From Kuschelorhynchus macadamiae (Eukaryota; Arthropoda; Insecta; Coleoptera; Curculionidae), in contig JAUTXW010005215.1 in the NCBI GenBank assembly GCA_030620095.1, positions 522,501 through 586,500 of the forward strand: a stretch of DNA of 64,000 nucleotides. The letters run 5' to 3'. Shown here one piece after another: positions 36,083 through 45,529 of the stretch. Each line of letters opens with the position of its first letter. Within the stretch, counting starts at the first letter, position 1. A model generated the notes under the pieces. The model was not told where the DNA came from. It made no database searches and was given only the letters and a program-made list of their open reading frames with translations. The translations under genes were made by a program, and so were the position numbers.

Positions 36083-36086
<4 letters not shown>
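35725..36086 (-). repeat. 5' LTR of the errantivirus-type element
   Basis: 362 bp, same ends as the 3' LTR, with one visible base difference. Confidence 0.95.

Positions 36087-36120
<34 letters not shown>
36087..36120. repeat. (TA)n tract, right flank of LTR element
   Basis: Continuation of the TA tract that precedes the left LTR. Confidence 0.95.
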
Positions 36121-36123
<3 letters not shown>

Positions 36124-36520
36124 AGGTTATTTGATTTTTTTAGATGTATGATGGTATTACTGACCTCACTTTCTAGTATAGGAAGAATCACAAAAGAATA
36201 ATCCGACGTAACAGGAATATTATTTCATAATGTTTCCTACAAGTCAGGATTAATTGAAAGCTTCCCAATGATCTCCGATGCAACAGATATAAAAAAAATA
36301 TTAAAATCGTCTGCTGACAAGTCACCACTAGTTTGTGGAAGTTTTTGGTTGGTTTCTTTCCTGATTTAATATTTTCTATAAATCTTTAACCTCATTTTTC
36401 AATGTAACTGTCGTAGCCCTGTCTTTCAGCTCAGTCAATGGATTTTTGTGCTGATTATGTAAAACCTTATGAATGCTTTTATATAAAGGGTTAGATGATC
36501 TAGCACTGTAAATTTAACTG
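36121..36520 (-). pseudogene. LINE relic, upstream half of the gene split at 25805
   Basis: On the minus strand, with frame changes, this stretch gives the segment between endonuclease and reverse transcriptase of a CR1/jockey-like LINE: HNQHKNPLTELKDRATTVTL near 36455-36400, SGDLSADDFNIF near 36325-36290, and ESEVSNTIIHLKKSNN ending at about 36125. The next expected block (SSNILKKI...) is found at 25795, on the far side of the TA tract, the LTR element and the Tigger element. Stops are frequent, so the gene was already decayed. Confidence 0.6.
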
Positions 36521-36749
36521 TGCGGAGATTCTGTCTGACAATTTAGCAGCGTTAGGGGTGCGCCACCCTGTAATTTTGCATAGATTATCTTAAGAAATCC
36601 TTTTTTATGCAAAATATCTAAACAAATCTATGAATAAGGTGTTTGTTTACAAAAATATTATTTTTAAGCTAAGTTGTTTAATTATAACTTGGAACAATGA
36701 TTAATCTTCTAATTGAATTTTCTTCCTTGAGAATTCTTAAATGTTCGTA

Positions 36750-37060
36750 GAATAAAAAAATTGTTAAAATACGATAACTTCTTGTTTTACTTTAAGAAAT
36801 ATAGTTCGGGGCCGACAAACTAATTATCGTTCCTCTCCAACGCACTTAAATTTCAAGTTATTCCGCTCGATTGCCAAATTCTGATTTAATATTGCAAATA
36901 AAGAGGTTATAATTAAAGTAAAATAATTAGTTGATAATCGTTACTGCGGGTGTAATAGTGACTTCTTTGCGTGTGCGCGCTCTGTTGTGTAGTTTCACTT
37001 AATCCAAATAGCTTTTAACGCTTTAAGGCTGGTTATTTTTATTAAACTTGTTCTATACTA
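36750..37060 (+). repeat. ~290-bp dispersed non-coding repeat, copy A
   Basis: Highly similar to 51738-52030 and 61747-62030 in the same orientation. Conserved words include TATAGTTCGGGGCCGACAAA, ATTCTGATTTAATATTGC, GTTATAATTAAAGTAAAATA, TTGTGTAGTTTCACTTAAT and TTAACGCTTTAAGGCTGGTT. No open frame is shared. Confidence 0.85.
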
Positions 37061-37384
37061 ATTGTCACACTTCTTATAGAAAATGGCTCTCTAATTTTTT
37101 AGTATAGTGCGGTTCTCGATGGCTCAGCAAAAAAAGCTGATATTGTTTACAAAATGTCTAAATAAGGGAAAATTTGACTTTTTTGGAGGTTTTTGGTGGA
37201 AAATCGGAATAATACTAGTGGAAATTAAAGACTTGAATTTTTCAGAATTTTTTTTCCTTTAATATTCATCATTCTTTTTTGCAAAATAGCAAAAAAATAA
37301 TTTATACAGAGAAACCGACTTCGCAGTCGAATAGTGTGTCGAAAATGTAAATGTTTGATTTACAAATAAACATTTGAGTCTAGG

Positions 37385-37637
37385 AAGGATATGTAGGGGT
37401 CGAAAACGCGTATTTTTTATTATCTTCCGGTTGACAAAGCTCGCGTCGCGAATTCTAAAAAATTTTTCAAAACATTTCCGGAAAATGAATTTTCGAAAAT
37501 CGTTTCATTTTTATTTTTTTTATTCGAAAATAACTTCGAAATTAACGACTGAATTTTCAAAACCGACTTTATTATGCCAAAGAGTAGAAATGTAGGTACC
37601 GGGTATTTTCGGCACTTTCGCATGGTCTAGTGGCGTA
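37385..37637 (+). repeat. Dispersed repeat, part matching 60990-61200
   Basis: Words such as GCGTCGCGAA, TTATTCGAAAATAACT and ATTTTCGGCACTTT are shared with 60990-61195. The DD41D element inserted at its end; the continuation is at 40345-40770. Confidence 0.7.
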
Positions 37638-37639
37638 TA

Positions 37640-40338
37640 CAGGGTTATTCACGCAACCCGTTCATTAAAAGTGATGATGCCATTTAGATAAAAATATCAA
37701 ATTTTGGGATTAAGGTAAGGTCAAGAGGTACTTCTTTTTTGAAATATTTTCAACTTCCTGTCACCTCCGGTTTAACCGGAAGTTGGTATCAACTTGCTTA
37801 TTTTAAATCGAACACCCTGTATTTTATAATATTTTTGGATTCTACGGAGAATTTTAATGCTATTTTATGTAGCATGTCCTATACCTAGGTTCAAGCGTTC
37901 TTAAGATATTTGACCTTGAACCGAAAATGAGCCTTTTTGAAGATATAATCTTCATATTTGCAGACGATCGGTAAATCTTAGGTTTCTATTTTTTTTATTG
38001 AATTTGTCTATTTTTATATAGGGTGTCCTAAATTCAGCGGCAAATATTCACATTTTGAAAGACGCTAAAGTCCGTTTTTTTAAATGGGACACCCTATAAC
38101 TTTATGCACTATCAAATGTAGAATTTCATTTTCTATCGAACGATTCGAAATAGTTGGGTTTTATAAAAATATCGTATGTATTTGCTGCCATGGAAAAACA
38201 ATTGAGATCCAATATCCAATATGACAGATGATTAGTATGCATTATTTATCGAAAGCTGTCAGTGATAAACTAAATCTTCTAAATCGAAATGGAAGAATAC
38301 TCAAACACTGATATTCTCAATCTATTTTATATTCAAGGAGAATGTTATAAAATTTTGGAGAGAACGTGTCGTGTGTTTAATGAACGCTACCCTGATTTGC
38401 CGCCAATGAACAAGTCAAAATTCAAGAGGATTGAAACGAACTTTTTGCGTTTTGGCAAGGTTAAAGTTACAAAAAATGTTCCGAAACCAGTGACAAATGC
38501 CGAGGATAACGTAATAAACACATTAGCTTATTTCCACGCAAACCCGCAAAGTTCAATACCGTCTGCAGTAAACGATTTGGGAATTTCTTCTTGATCTGTC
38601 CAAAGAATCTTGAGCGAACATCATATGCACCCTTATTCCTTCCAAAATGTGCAAGCCTTGAGACCTGGTGATGCCGTCCGACGAGTAGAATTTTGCGAAT
38701 TCATGTTTTTGAAAATTCAAGAGGACCCTCAATTCCTGTCAAAAATATTTTGGACCGATGAAGCGAAATTTTCTAGAGAAGGAATAACAAATAGAAGAAA
38801 CGAACATTTCTGGGCAGCAGAAAATACCGCACGCTTTACGCGAAACGCGTTCTCAAGAGAGGTTTAACTTCAATGTTTTCGGTATAGCATTAAATGATCA
38901 GGTGCGGTACTGTATTTATGAAGACAACTGAAACAGTGATAAGTATTTGGAAATTCTACGAGGAACGGTTTCTGAATTTATAGAAGAAATTCCTATTGGT
39001 GAGCTGCAAAATTATTGGTATTAATTAGATGGGGCACCAGCACATAATTCCGCTGCAGTTTATCTCCAATTATCTCGAATTTTTGAAGATCGCTGGATTG
39101 ATCCCAGTGGCTCTTGGAGATGGCCCCCCCGATCGCCTGATTAAACACCCCTAGACTTTTATTTATGGGGATTTATCAAAGGTAAAGTCTATGCTTCCCC
39201 AGTAAATAACCAACAAGATTTACTGGACAGGATACGAACAGCTTTTGCCGAATTAGAAAACGGACAAATTCAACGGGCCACAGCAACTGTACAAAGAAGA
39301 ATTGAAATGTGTCTTCAAATGAACGGACAGCATATAGAACATTTGTTATAATTCAATTTTATTATGTTATTTATCTATTGTTGATTGTTAGATTGCTATA
39401 ATTTTTAAGTTCACTAAAACAAGTTTAGAACAGTCTCGATCTTAGTAGATATGGTTAAAAATAATGTAAACAATTTATTAAATTTTTTATAACTTTAACT
39501 GTTCCGAAACGGAAAAATTTCGTTTCAATCCTCTTCAATTTTCTCTTGTTCATTGGCGATAAATGAGGATGTTTTTCATTAAAAACATGGCACGTTCTCT
39601 CCAATATTTTGTAACATTTTCCGCGAATATAAAATAAATTGAGAATATCAGCTTTTGAGTGTTATTTTATTTTAATTTAAAAGTTTCAAATCAGCTGTCA
39701 TGTTGAATAGAAAAGCACAACAATTGTTTTTCCATGGCTTACTACGGGAAGGTGTAAGCATTTAGCAAATACATATGTTTAATAAAACCTGATTATTTCG
39801 AAAATGGTTACGAATAGGTATAAGGAACCTTAATACAGTTCGATAGAAAATGAAATTCTACATTTGATAGTGCTTAAAGTTATAGGATGTCCCATTAAAA
39901 AAAACTGACTTTAGCGACTTTGAAAATGTGAATATTTCCAGCTGAATTTAGGACACCCTGTATAAAAATAGACAAATTTAATAAAAAAAAATAGAAACCT
40001 AAGATTATTTACCGATCGCCTGCAAAATATGAAGATTATATCTTCAAAACTTACAAAAATATGAGATTTTAAAATTTGGTACCCCGAAGGCTTATTTTTG
40101 GTTCAATAAAATAGCATTAAAATTCTCCGTAGAATCCAAAAATATCATAAAATACAGGGTGTTCCATTTAAAATAAGCAAGTTGATACCAACTTCCGGTT
40201 AAACCGGAAGTGACAGGAAGTTGAAAATATTTCAAAAAAGAAGTACCCCTTGACCTTACCTTAATCCCAAAATTTGAAATTTTTATCCAAATGGCATCAT
40301 CAAAAACTTTTAATGAATGTGTTGCGTGAATAACCCTG
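37640..40338 (+). mobile_element. DD41D Tc1/mariner-type element with ~600-bp inverted arms
   Basis: Flanked by TA (37638-37639; 40339-40340). Both ends start CAGGGTTATTCACGC. Arms of about 600 bp (37640-38233 and 39692-40338) mirror each other. Inside the arms the end-like word (C)AGGGTGT recurs in alternating orientation: ACACCCTGTA near 37831, TATAGGGTGTCC near 38018 and GGACACCCTATA near 38086, with mirrored copies in the right arm. The arms look like stacked element ends. The transposase relic at 38289-39351 lies centrally. Structure and DD41D spacing match the element at 24-3120. Confidence 0.88.
38289..39351 (+). pseudogene. DD41D transposase, disabled by stops and a frameshift
   Basis: The frame starts MEEYSNTDILNLFYIQGECY and keeps the helix-turn-helix part, but is stopped by TGA at 38593-38595 within a stretch like ISS-SVQRIL, where an Arg codon would be expected. 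It then continues through FWTDEAKF (first Asp) to a frameshift near 38865. The second Asp lies in LDGAPAHNS near 39030 and the third in TPLDFYLWG near 39150, after another stop (SPD-stop-TPLD). I count 41 residues between them. The tail GQHIEHLL matches GGQRIEHL of the intact gene at 779-1837. Damage is light, which suggests relatively recent decay. Confidence 0.82.
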
Positions 40339-40344
40339 TATAAA

Positions 40345-40990
40345 GAGGGTGGGTGGTTGTGGGTTAACCCCCCCCCCAGAGCCAGTAATACTTCAGCTAC
40401 AAATAGAGACTTTTTCGAGTTTGGAGGGGAAAACTCCCCAGAGCCAGTGGTAAAGTGTTTTAGTTACATAAACATAAAGTAGACTTTTTTTTTAGTCGTT
40501 GAAAACTTTCATCGTTTCAAAAGCCTCCCCAGAAGCAAAGTCTACATAAGTCACTGCGGGGGGACCTCCCTTATTTTTAAAGATAAAAGGTTATGGTTTT
40601 CACGATATTGTGCTACTTTTTTCATGGCTCTTTTGGTTTATGAAGTACAGGGCGTTTTTGAAAATGTTGCATTTTCAGGCACCCCAGGTATCCCAATTAT
40701 CTGATAACTTATCAAAAAGGCGAAAACTGTTCCTAATATGACTTATTCCCTGGAATGCAGTGTCGCTTTCAGAATAAGTATACTGGTCATGAAGTAATTA
40801 TTATAGTAAAGATGTAATACTTTTAAACTTAATTCTAAAGATATTTTTTAATTTTCAACTCTTAATTATTTATTACGGCATTTTTACTTAATCATAATAG
40901 AATTATTGAATTTTACTCAAAACAAAACAATAATTACCTATATTACTAAAATAAAAGAGAAACAAAGTTTTGAAAACGCAAAGAGTGTAA
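40345..40990 (+). repeat. Dispersed repeat continued; otherwise non-coding
   Basis: 40545-40770 matches 61190-61360 (GATAACTTATCAAAAAGGCG, GTTGCATTTTCAG). The stretch also contains CCCCCCCCC at about 40370 and two CCCCAGAGCCAGT copies near 40373 and 40437. Confidence 0.6.
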
Positions 40991-40999
40991 AATTGGCTT

Positions 41000-41870
41000 A
41001 TTTTCGTTACTCTTCTCGTCCAAAAGGTTCATAGGCCTTCTTTGCAAATTTCGGAAAGTTGAATCGATTGCCGCATGAAGTTCCCCTACAGACTGATATT
41101 GTGTTTTTTATATTTTATTTTTCATGAAACCCCATAAGAAAAAATCTAAAATCGCAAGATCCGGAGATCGAGGAGGCCATTTTACAGGTCCGTGGATACC
41201 AATCCATCTTTGAGGAAAGTTATCGTCTAAAAAAGTCCTGAAAAACACAGAGTTCTGGCTTGGGGCACATTTTTCATCTGTTGTGGAATAAATGGATTTC
41301 TAGGTACCGGCGCGCTGTAAGACCTCCTTCAAAAATTCTATAGATTATGCGTCTTCCAAAAATAAAACACGAGACCCCAACCCCAAAGCGTCCTTCGTGT
41401 GCCCTCTTAAAAATTAAAAGGTGATTTTCTGCGGACGAGTTTCTTTTATTATGGCTATTGGAAATTCCCACACTTGAAAAATAAGATTTATCAAACCAGA
41501 TAATCCGTCAGTATGGATTTGTTGTAAACACTACTGGCAAAACAACATTCGGTGTACGGCATCGCCGGGATGTAAATGTTGAATTATGTGGAATTTATAT
41601 GGGTGATACTTATGTTTTTACAAAATACTTTGAGCATTAGACTTTGATACACCAGTTGCTTCCTTTGTTTGCTAGCAAGAAGATGAAGGCTTCCCTTCTA
41701 CATAACCAAACATGTTTATTTCTTTTCTCTCTCTCTATCTTGTTTGGTATATGCTTTAGGAAGGGGCTGGATAAATTTAAATAAAATCTAAAATTTTTTC
41801 TTTCAAAAAAATGGAAAAAATATAAGATATTAGTCTCAAAATTTGAAAATTTTTGGTAGAATATCACAAA
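41000..41870 (-). pseudogene. Mariner/Tc-like transposase relic, C-terminal part
   Basis: On the minus strand, near 41420-41300 FEGGLTARRYLE is the block between first and second Asp (in functional relatives EG-LTG-RYL). Near 41210-41120 comes WIGIHGPVKWPPRSPDLAIL with DFFLWGFM, the third-Asp region. A C-terminal stretch ends at about 41000. Several stops and shifts are present, and the N-terminus was not found. No inverted ends are visible, so this is a fragment. Confidence 0.65.
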
Positions 41871-42800
41871 AGTTTTTGCGATATTTCATACGGATTTGTT
41901 TGCTATTGCTTGAATGACACGGATTTGTACTGTTTTTCTTGACCCATTTTTTGGATTTGTTCTGTTTTGACCGGCAAATATTAAGAAAACTGTTTTAAGT
42001 AGAAATATTTTTTTATTTTATAAACTGAATAGAAATTAACTTAAAAAACACTTTCATGAGAAACAGTGGATAAGTTAAAGTAACTGTATAAATTGTCCCA
42101 CAAAACATTCTTGAATTGGGATATGTATATTGGACAACTCGTGAAACGACATACTGCTCGGTTTTTTATTAAAATTAACTTTTCATACCTCTTCTTTCCA
42201 CTCTTACCCTTTATTTTATATATCAAATAGATTTCATAATTAAGATCTGTATACCCGAAAACATACAAAACAACGTATTACGCGATTATTTTAGGAAAAT
42301 ATGCAATTTTTTAGCAATTCACCCCCAGTTTACCCCTTCCCCTAAGGTGATTTTGTCCAAAACATTCAGCCAAATTCTAAAACAAACAACTCGACGACAA
42401 TGCGGAACTCACCACTGAATCAGGTAAAAAATAATAAATATAACCTTTTTCCTTAAACATTAACTTTTAATTCGTTTATTGATTAATAAGATCCCTTTGA
42501 GTAGGTTTTCGTAGCCCTTTTCGGGACCCACTATTAACATCAACTACTGAGATAGTTTCATCCATAATAAACAATAAACAAAGAACACAATAACTAAACA
42601 AATTTCAATATAGAAACATAATCCCGAATTTAAACACACTCCAAATAATACCAGAAGAAGGCTAGAAATATTAGGAAAAATCGCATTATAGTTCTCTTGG
42701 CTAAAATCGTATTAAGAACTATGCAAGAAGGGTTAGTTGTCACATCCCATACGAGATTGCGGGTCATGCACAAAATAGGAAGTTTTATTCCTAGTTCTGA
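41871..42800. other. Unassigned DNA left of the LINE
   Basis: The word GGATTTGTT recurs at about 41891, 41918 and 41951 and again beyond the LINE at 44311, 44369 and 44516. No gene recognised. Confidence 0.5.
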
Positions 42801-42804
42801 AGCA

Positions 42805-44262
42805 TTATAGGATCTGCTTGTGTGAATCATAATATATTAACTAACAAGCTGCAATACTATGGATTTAGAGGGGCTCCTCTCGATTGGTTTAAGTCATATC
42901 TTAGCAACAGAAATCAAGTTGTAAAAGTTGACAACAGGATGTCTTCTTGTAGGCCAATGGAATATGGAGTGCCTCAAGGCTCGGTACTAGGCCCTATCTT
43001 GTTTCTTCTGTTCATAAACGACATGGCTAATTTAAACATTAGTGGAAAAATATGTCTCTTTGCGGACGATACCAGCTTTACGTGGAGCCACCCAGATGTC
43101 ACGGACCTACATAGGATTGTATCTAATGACCTAATCACCATTAAATCCTGGTGCGATTCTAATCTCCTATGTTTGAACATCTCTAAAACGAAAGGCTTGT
43201 CTTATAAAAACACGCTGCAACCTTTTGACCTTAATGGCACACTTGATGTCGTAAACTCTGTAAAATTTCTAGGGCTTCTTGTAGATGATTCTTTAAAATG
43301 GGATCCACATATCGACGCTTTATCAAGGAAGTTGGGTTCTGCTTGCTTTGCGTTAAGATCTGTTTCCGAGGAGCTTAGCTTTTCTACCTCTAGAACTGTT
43401 TATTTTGCTCTTGTTGAGTCGCACCTCAGATATGCTATTCCATTCTGGGGTACATGTTGTGCGACTCAATTTGATCGAATTTTTATACTACAAAAAAGAG
43501 CTGTTCGTTACCTACTGAGACTTAACAGTAGAACTCACTGCCGAGATTTCTTTAAAAGATATAAAATACTAACCCTTCCTTGCTTATTTATTTTGGAATC
43601 GGTTTGCTTAATTCGTAAGCATGCACCTGCTCTATTAGAGAGACCTTCTCACAACTACCCTCTCAGAAACACTGAGCACGATCTCTATCTTCCAACCCCA
43701 CACTCAGAGTTAATTAAAAGATCAGTAATCTACAATGCAAAAAAAATGCATAATCACCTGCCATTTAACATCAAATCCATAATATCTCTGACTTCATTTC
43801 GCAAGGCTTTGAAATCATTCTTACTGGAAAGCGCCTTCTACACCGTGAACGAGTTTTACAACACATAAATTTATCCTTATGAACCCCTAGTGTGATAGTT
43901 GCCATTACCAACCATTTTTACCGAATTTTGTATATGTATTTTTTTAATTGTTTCGTACTTTTTTATTTTTTATTTTTTACTTTGCTTTTTTATTTTTTTT
44001 TACATTATATTTATGAAAATGTTTATAACATAGTAAGACTGACAAAGTACATTTCTAATGTACTTCTTTTAGGATTCTATTATATTAATATTCTAAATTC
44101 TTGATTTAAATATTATTTTTCTATAATATTTATGATGTGTTTTTGTTTTGTTTTGTTTGCTAATTTTGATGTTTGTAAACTATTTTTTTTACAACAGCTT
44201 TGTCCACAAAATTGTAAAATTTTTTTGACAATAAAGCATTTATTTATTTATTATTTATTTAT
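42805..44262 (+). mobile_element. 5'-truncated LINE insertion
   Basis: Homology to LINE reverse transcriptase begins abruptly at CVNHNIL (about 42813), the position just after the first catalytic Asp block, as expected for a truncated reverse-transcription product. The 3' untranslated region ends with AATAAAG and a run of (TTTA)n at 44230-44262. No clear target duplication could be read. Confidence 0.78.
42822..43868 (+). CDS. LINE reverse transcriptase, N-terminally truncated, open frame
   Basis: The 348-residue frame carries the second half of a non-LTR reverse transcriptase and the region after it. YGVPQGSVLGPILFLLFIND is the palm motif, FADDTSF the catalytic Asp pair (about residues 81-82), and LNISKTK with VKFLGLLVDDSLKWDPHI the next RT blocks. 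The rest is thumb and C-terminal sequence with WGTC and LQKRAVRYL, typical for jockey/CR1-like elements. The first ATG is simply the first Met after truncation; upstream codons CV join without stop. The endonuclease and the first catalytic Asp are missing, so the protein is not expected to work although the frame is undamaged. The insertion is fairly young. Confidence 0.88.
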   Translation: MNHNILTNKLQYYGFRGAPLDWFKSYLSNRNQVVKVDNRMSSCRPMEYGVPQGSVLGPILFLLFINDMANLNISGKICLFADDTSFTWSHPDVTDLHRIVSNDLITIKSWCDSNLLCLNISKTKGLSYKNTLQPFDLNGTLDVVNSVKFLGLLVDDSLKWDPHIDALSRKLGSACFALRSVSEELSFSTSRTVYFALVESHLRYAIPFWGTCCATQFDRIFILQKRAVRYLLRLNSRTHCRDFFKRYKILTLPCLFILESVCLIRKHAPALLERPSHNYPLRNTEHDLYLPTPHSELIKRSVIYNAKKMHNHLPFNIKSIISLTSFRKALKSFLLESAFYTVNEFYNT

Positions 44263-44767
44263 TATGCTTACTTTTGCATGATTTGTGTCATTGCGTTCAT
44301 ATCTACTAGAAGGATTTGTTGCCTTTTGTCAAATATACACTGGAATTAATGAGGATTATTAATTCATGGATTTGTTACTTTTTGGTTGAAATGTTGGATT
44401 TCAGCAAATACTTTTACAAGGATATGTTATTTTCGGCTGAATTTTTGGATGGGATTGTAGAGACGCGACCAGTTTCTACCAGATGCAATGCCTAACTCAT
44501 TTTTCGGCAAAAGTGGATTTGTTCACTTTTGCGTGGTTGCTCCTCAAATATGTTTCGAAAAGGTTGCTTACTCTCTGGATATCTAATATGAGCAAAAAGC
44601 ACTCTTAAGCTATTAGTCTAACCACAGCGCTCAGAATATGTTACCTTTGTAAATATAATTCTGAAGATTCTTCGGGGTTTTAATTAGATTGTATGAAACA
44701 ACAAAACTTTTCATATTTTTTGTAGACCGCCATTATTGTGAAAAAGTAAATTAAATATACTATTATT

Positions 44768-44972
44768 AAAATAAATAAACAAACAATATTTATTTAGTAA
44801 TTTTCTTTAATTCATTTCCGTTTGAAAGCTGTTTGGATACATTGTGTCTTTTTTAAAACCAAACTTAAGTCTTAAGTTGGTTTTTGAAAAAGACACAGTG
44901 TGTCGAAACAGCTGTCAAACGGAAATAAATTAGTGGAAATTACTAAATAAATATAATTTGTTTATTTAATAT
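44768..44972. repeat. 205-bp near-perfect palindrome
   Basis: Left arm 44768-44868 and right arm 44871-44972 meet at CTTAAGTCTTAAG. Shared arm words are TATTTATTTAGTAATTT, TTTCCGTTTGA, AGCTGTTT and TGTGTCTTTTT. A transcript would form a hairpin of about 100 bp. It could be a foldback MITE. Confidence 0.88.
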
Positions 44973-45529
44973 ACTAGTGATAATTAATTTCCACCAAGTA
45001 ATGACTAACTCGATAAATTAAATAAAATATAGTAAGTATATACTTAAATAGAAACACCAAAACAACATAAATATTTCATTAATAATCAAAAACTGATAAA
45101 ACGGCGCAAAGTTATTGACTTGCTTTTTCTTCGAAACAAATTACTCATAGCCTAGTACCTACTAATTGTACATAAAAAAAAATTTAGAAAATCTTGAATT
45201 TTGAGCGTATTTTTCAGAATAACTGCATACATGTATATATTTTTGGGAAAGTCCACATTATTCCTAATAAATATAGAGCAATATACAGGGTGTCGCTAAT
45301 TACACTGGCCTACAAAAAAAATATTTTTTTGTTGTAACACAAATCAGAATAGCATAAGCTAATAGAATGGATCTATCCAAATACGAAAATGACAAATAGA
45401 AAAAACGATTTCAGAAAATTCTTAACCCTGTTTATTGACTATGTTTACAGTTTTCGCCTATCAAACATATCATACATCTAAGAGAAAAGCAAACGAGAAA
45501 AATATTAACTTAAAACATTAATTAAACTT

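Larger units (their letters stand above)
28033..36086 (-). mobile_element. Complete gypsy/errantivirus-type LTR retrotransposon with env
   Basis: An 8054-bp element reading leftward: 5' LTR 35725-36086, primer site, gag, protease-RT-RNase H-integrase, env, polypurine tract, 3' LTR 28033-28394. The LTRs are each 362 bp, start TGTTATC and end ATAACA, and differ at only one base that I can see (28151 T against A at 35843). The flanks are (TA)n on both sides, as expected for errantiviruses such as 17.6/297 that prefer TATA-type targets; the target duplication cannot be read within TA repeats. Reading frames are long and open. This is a recent insertion and may still be active. Confidence 0.93.
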
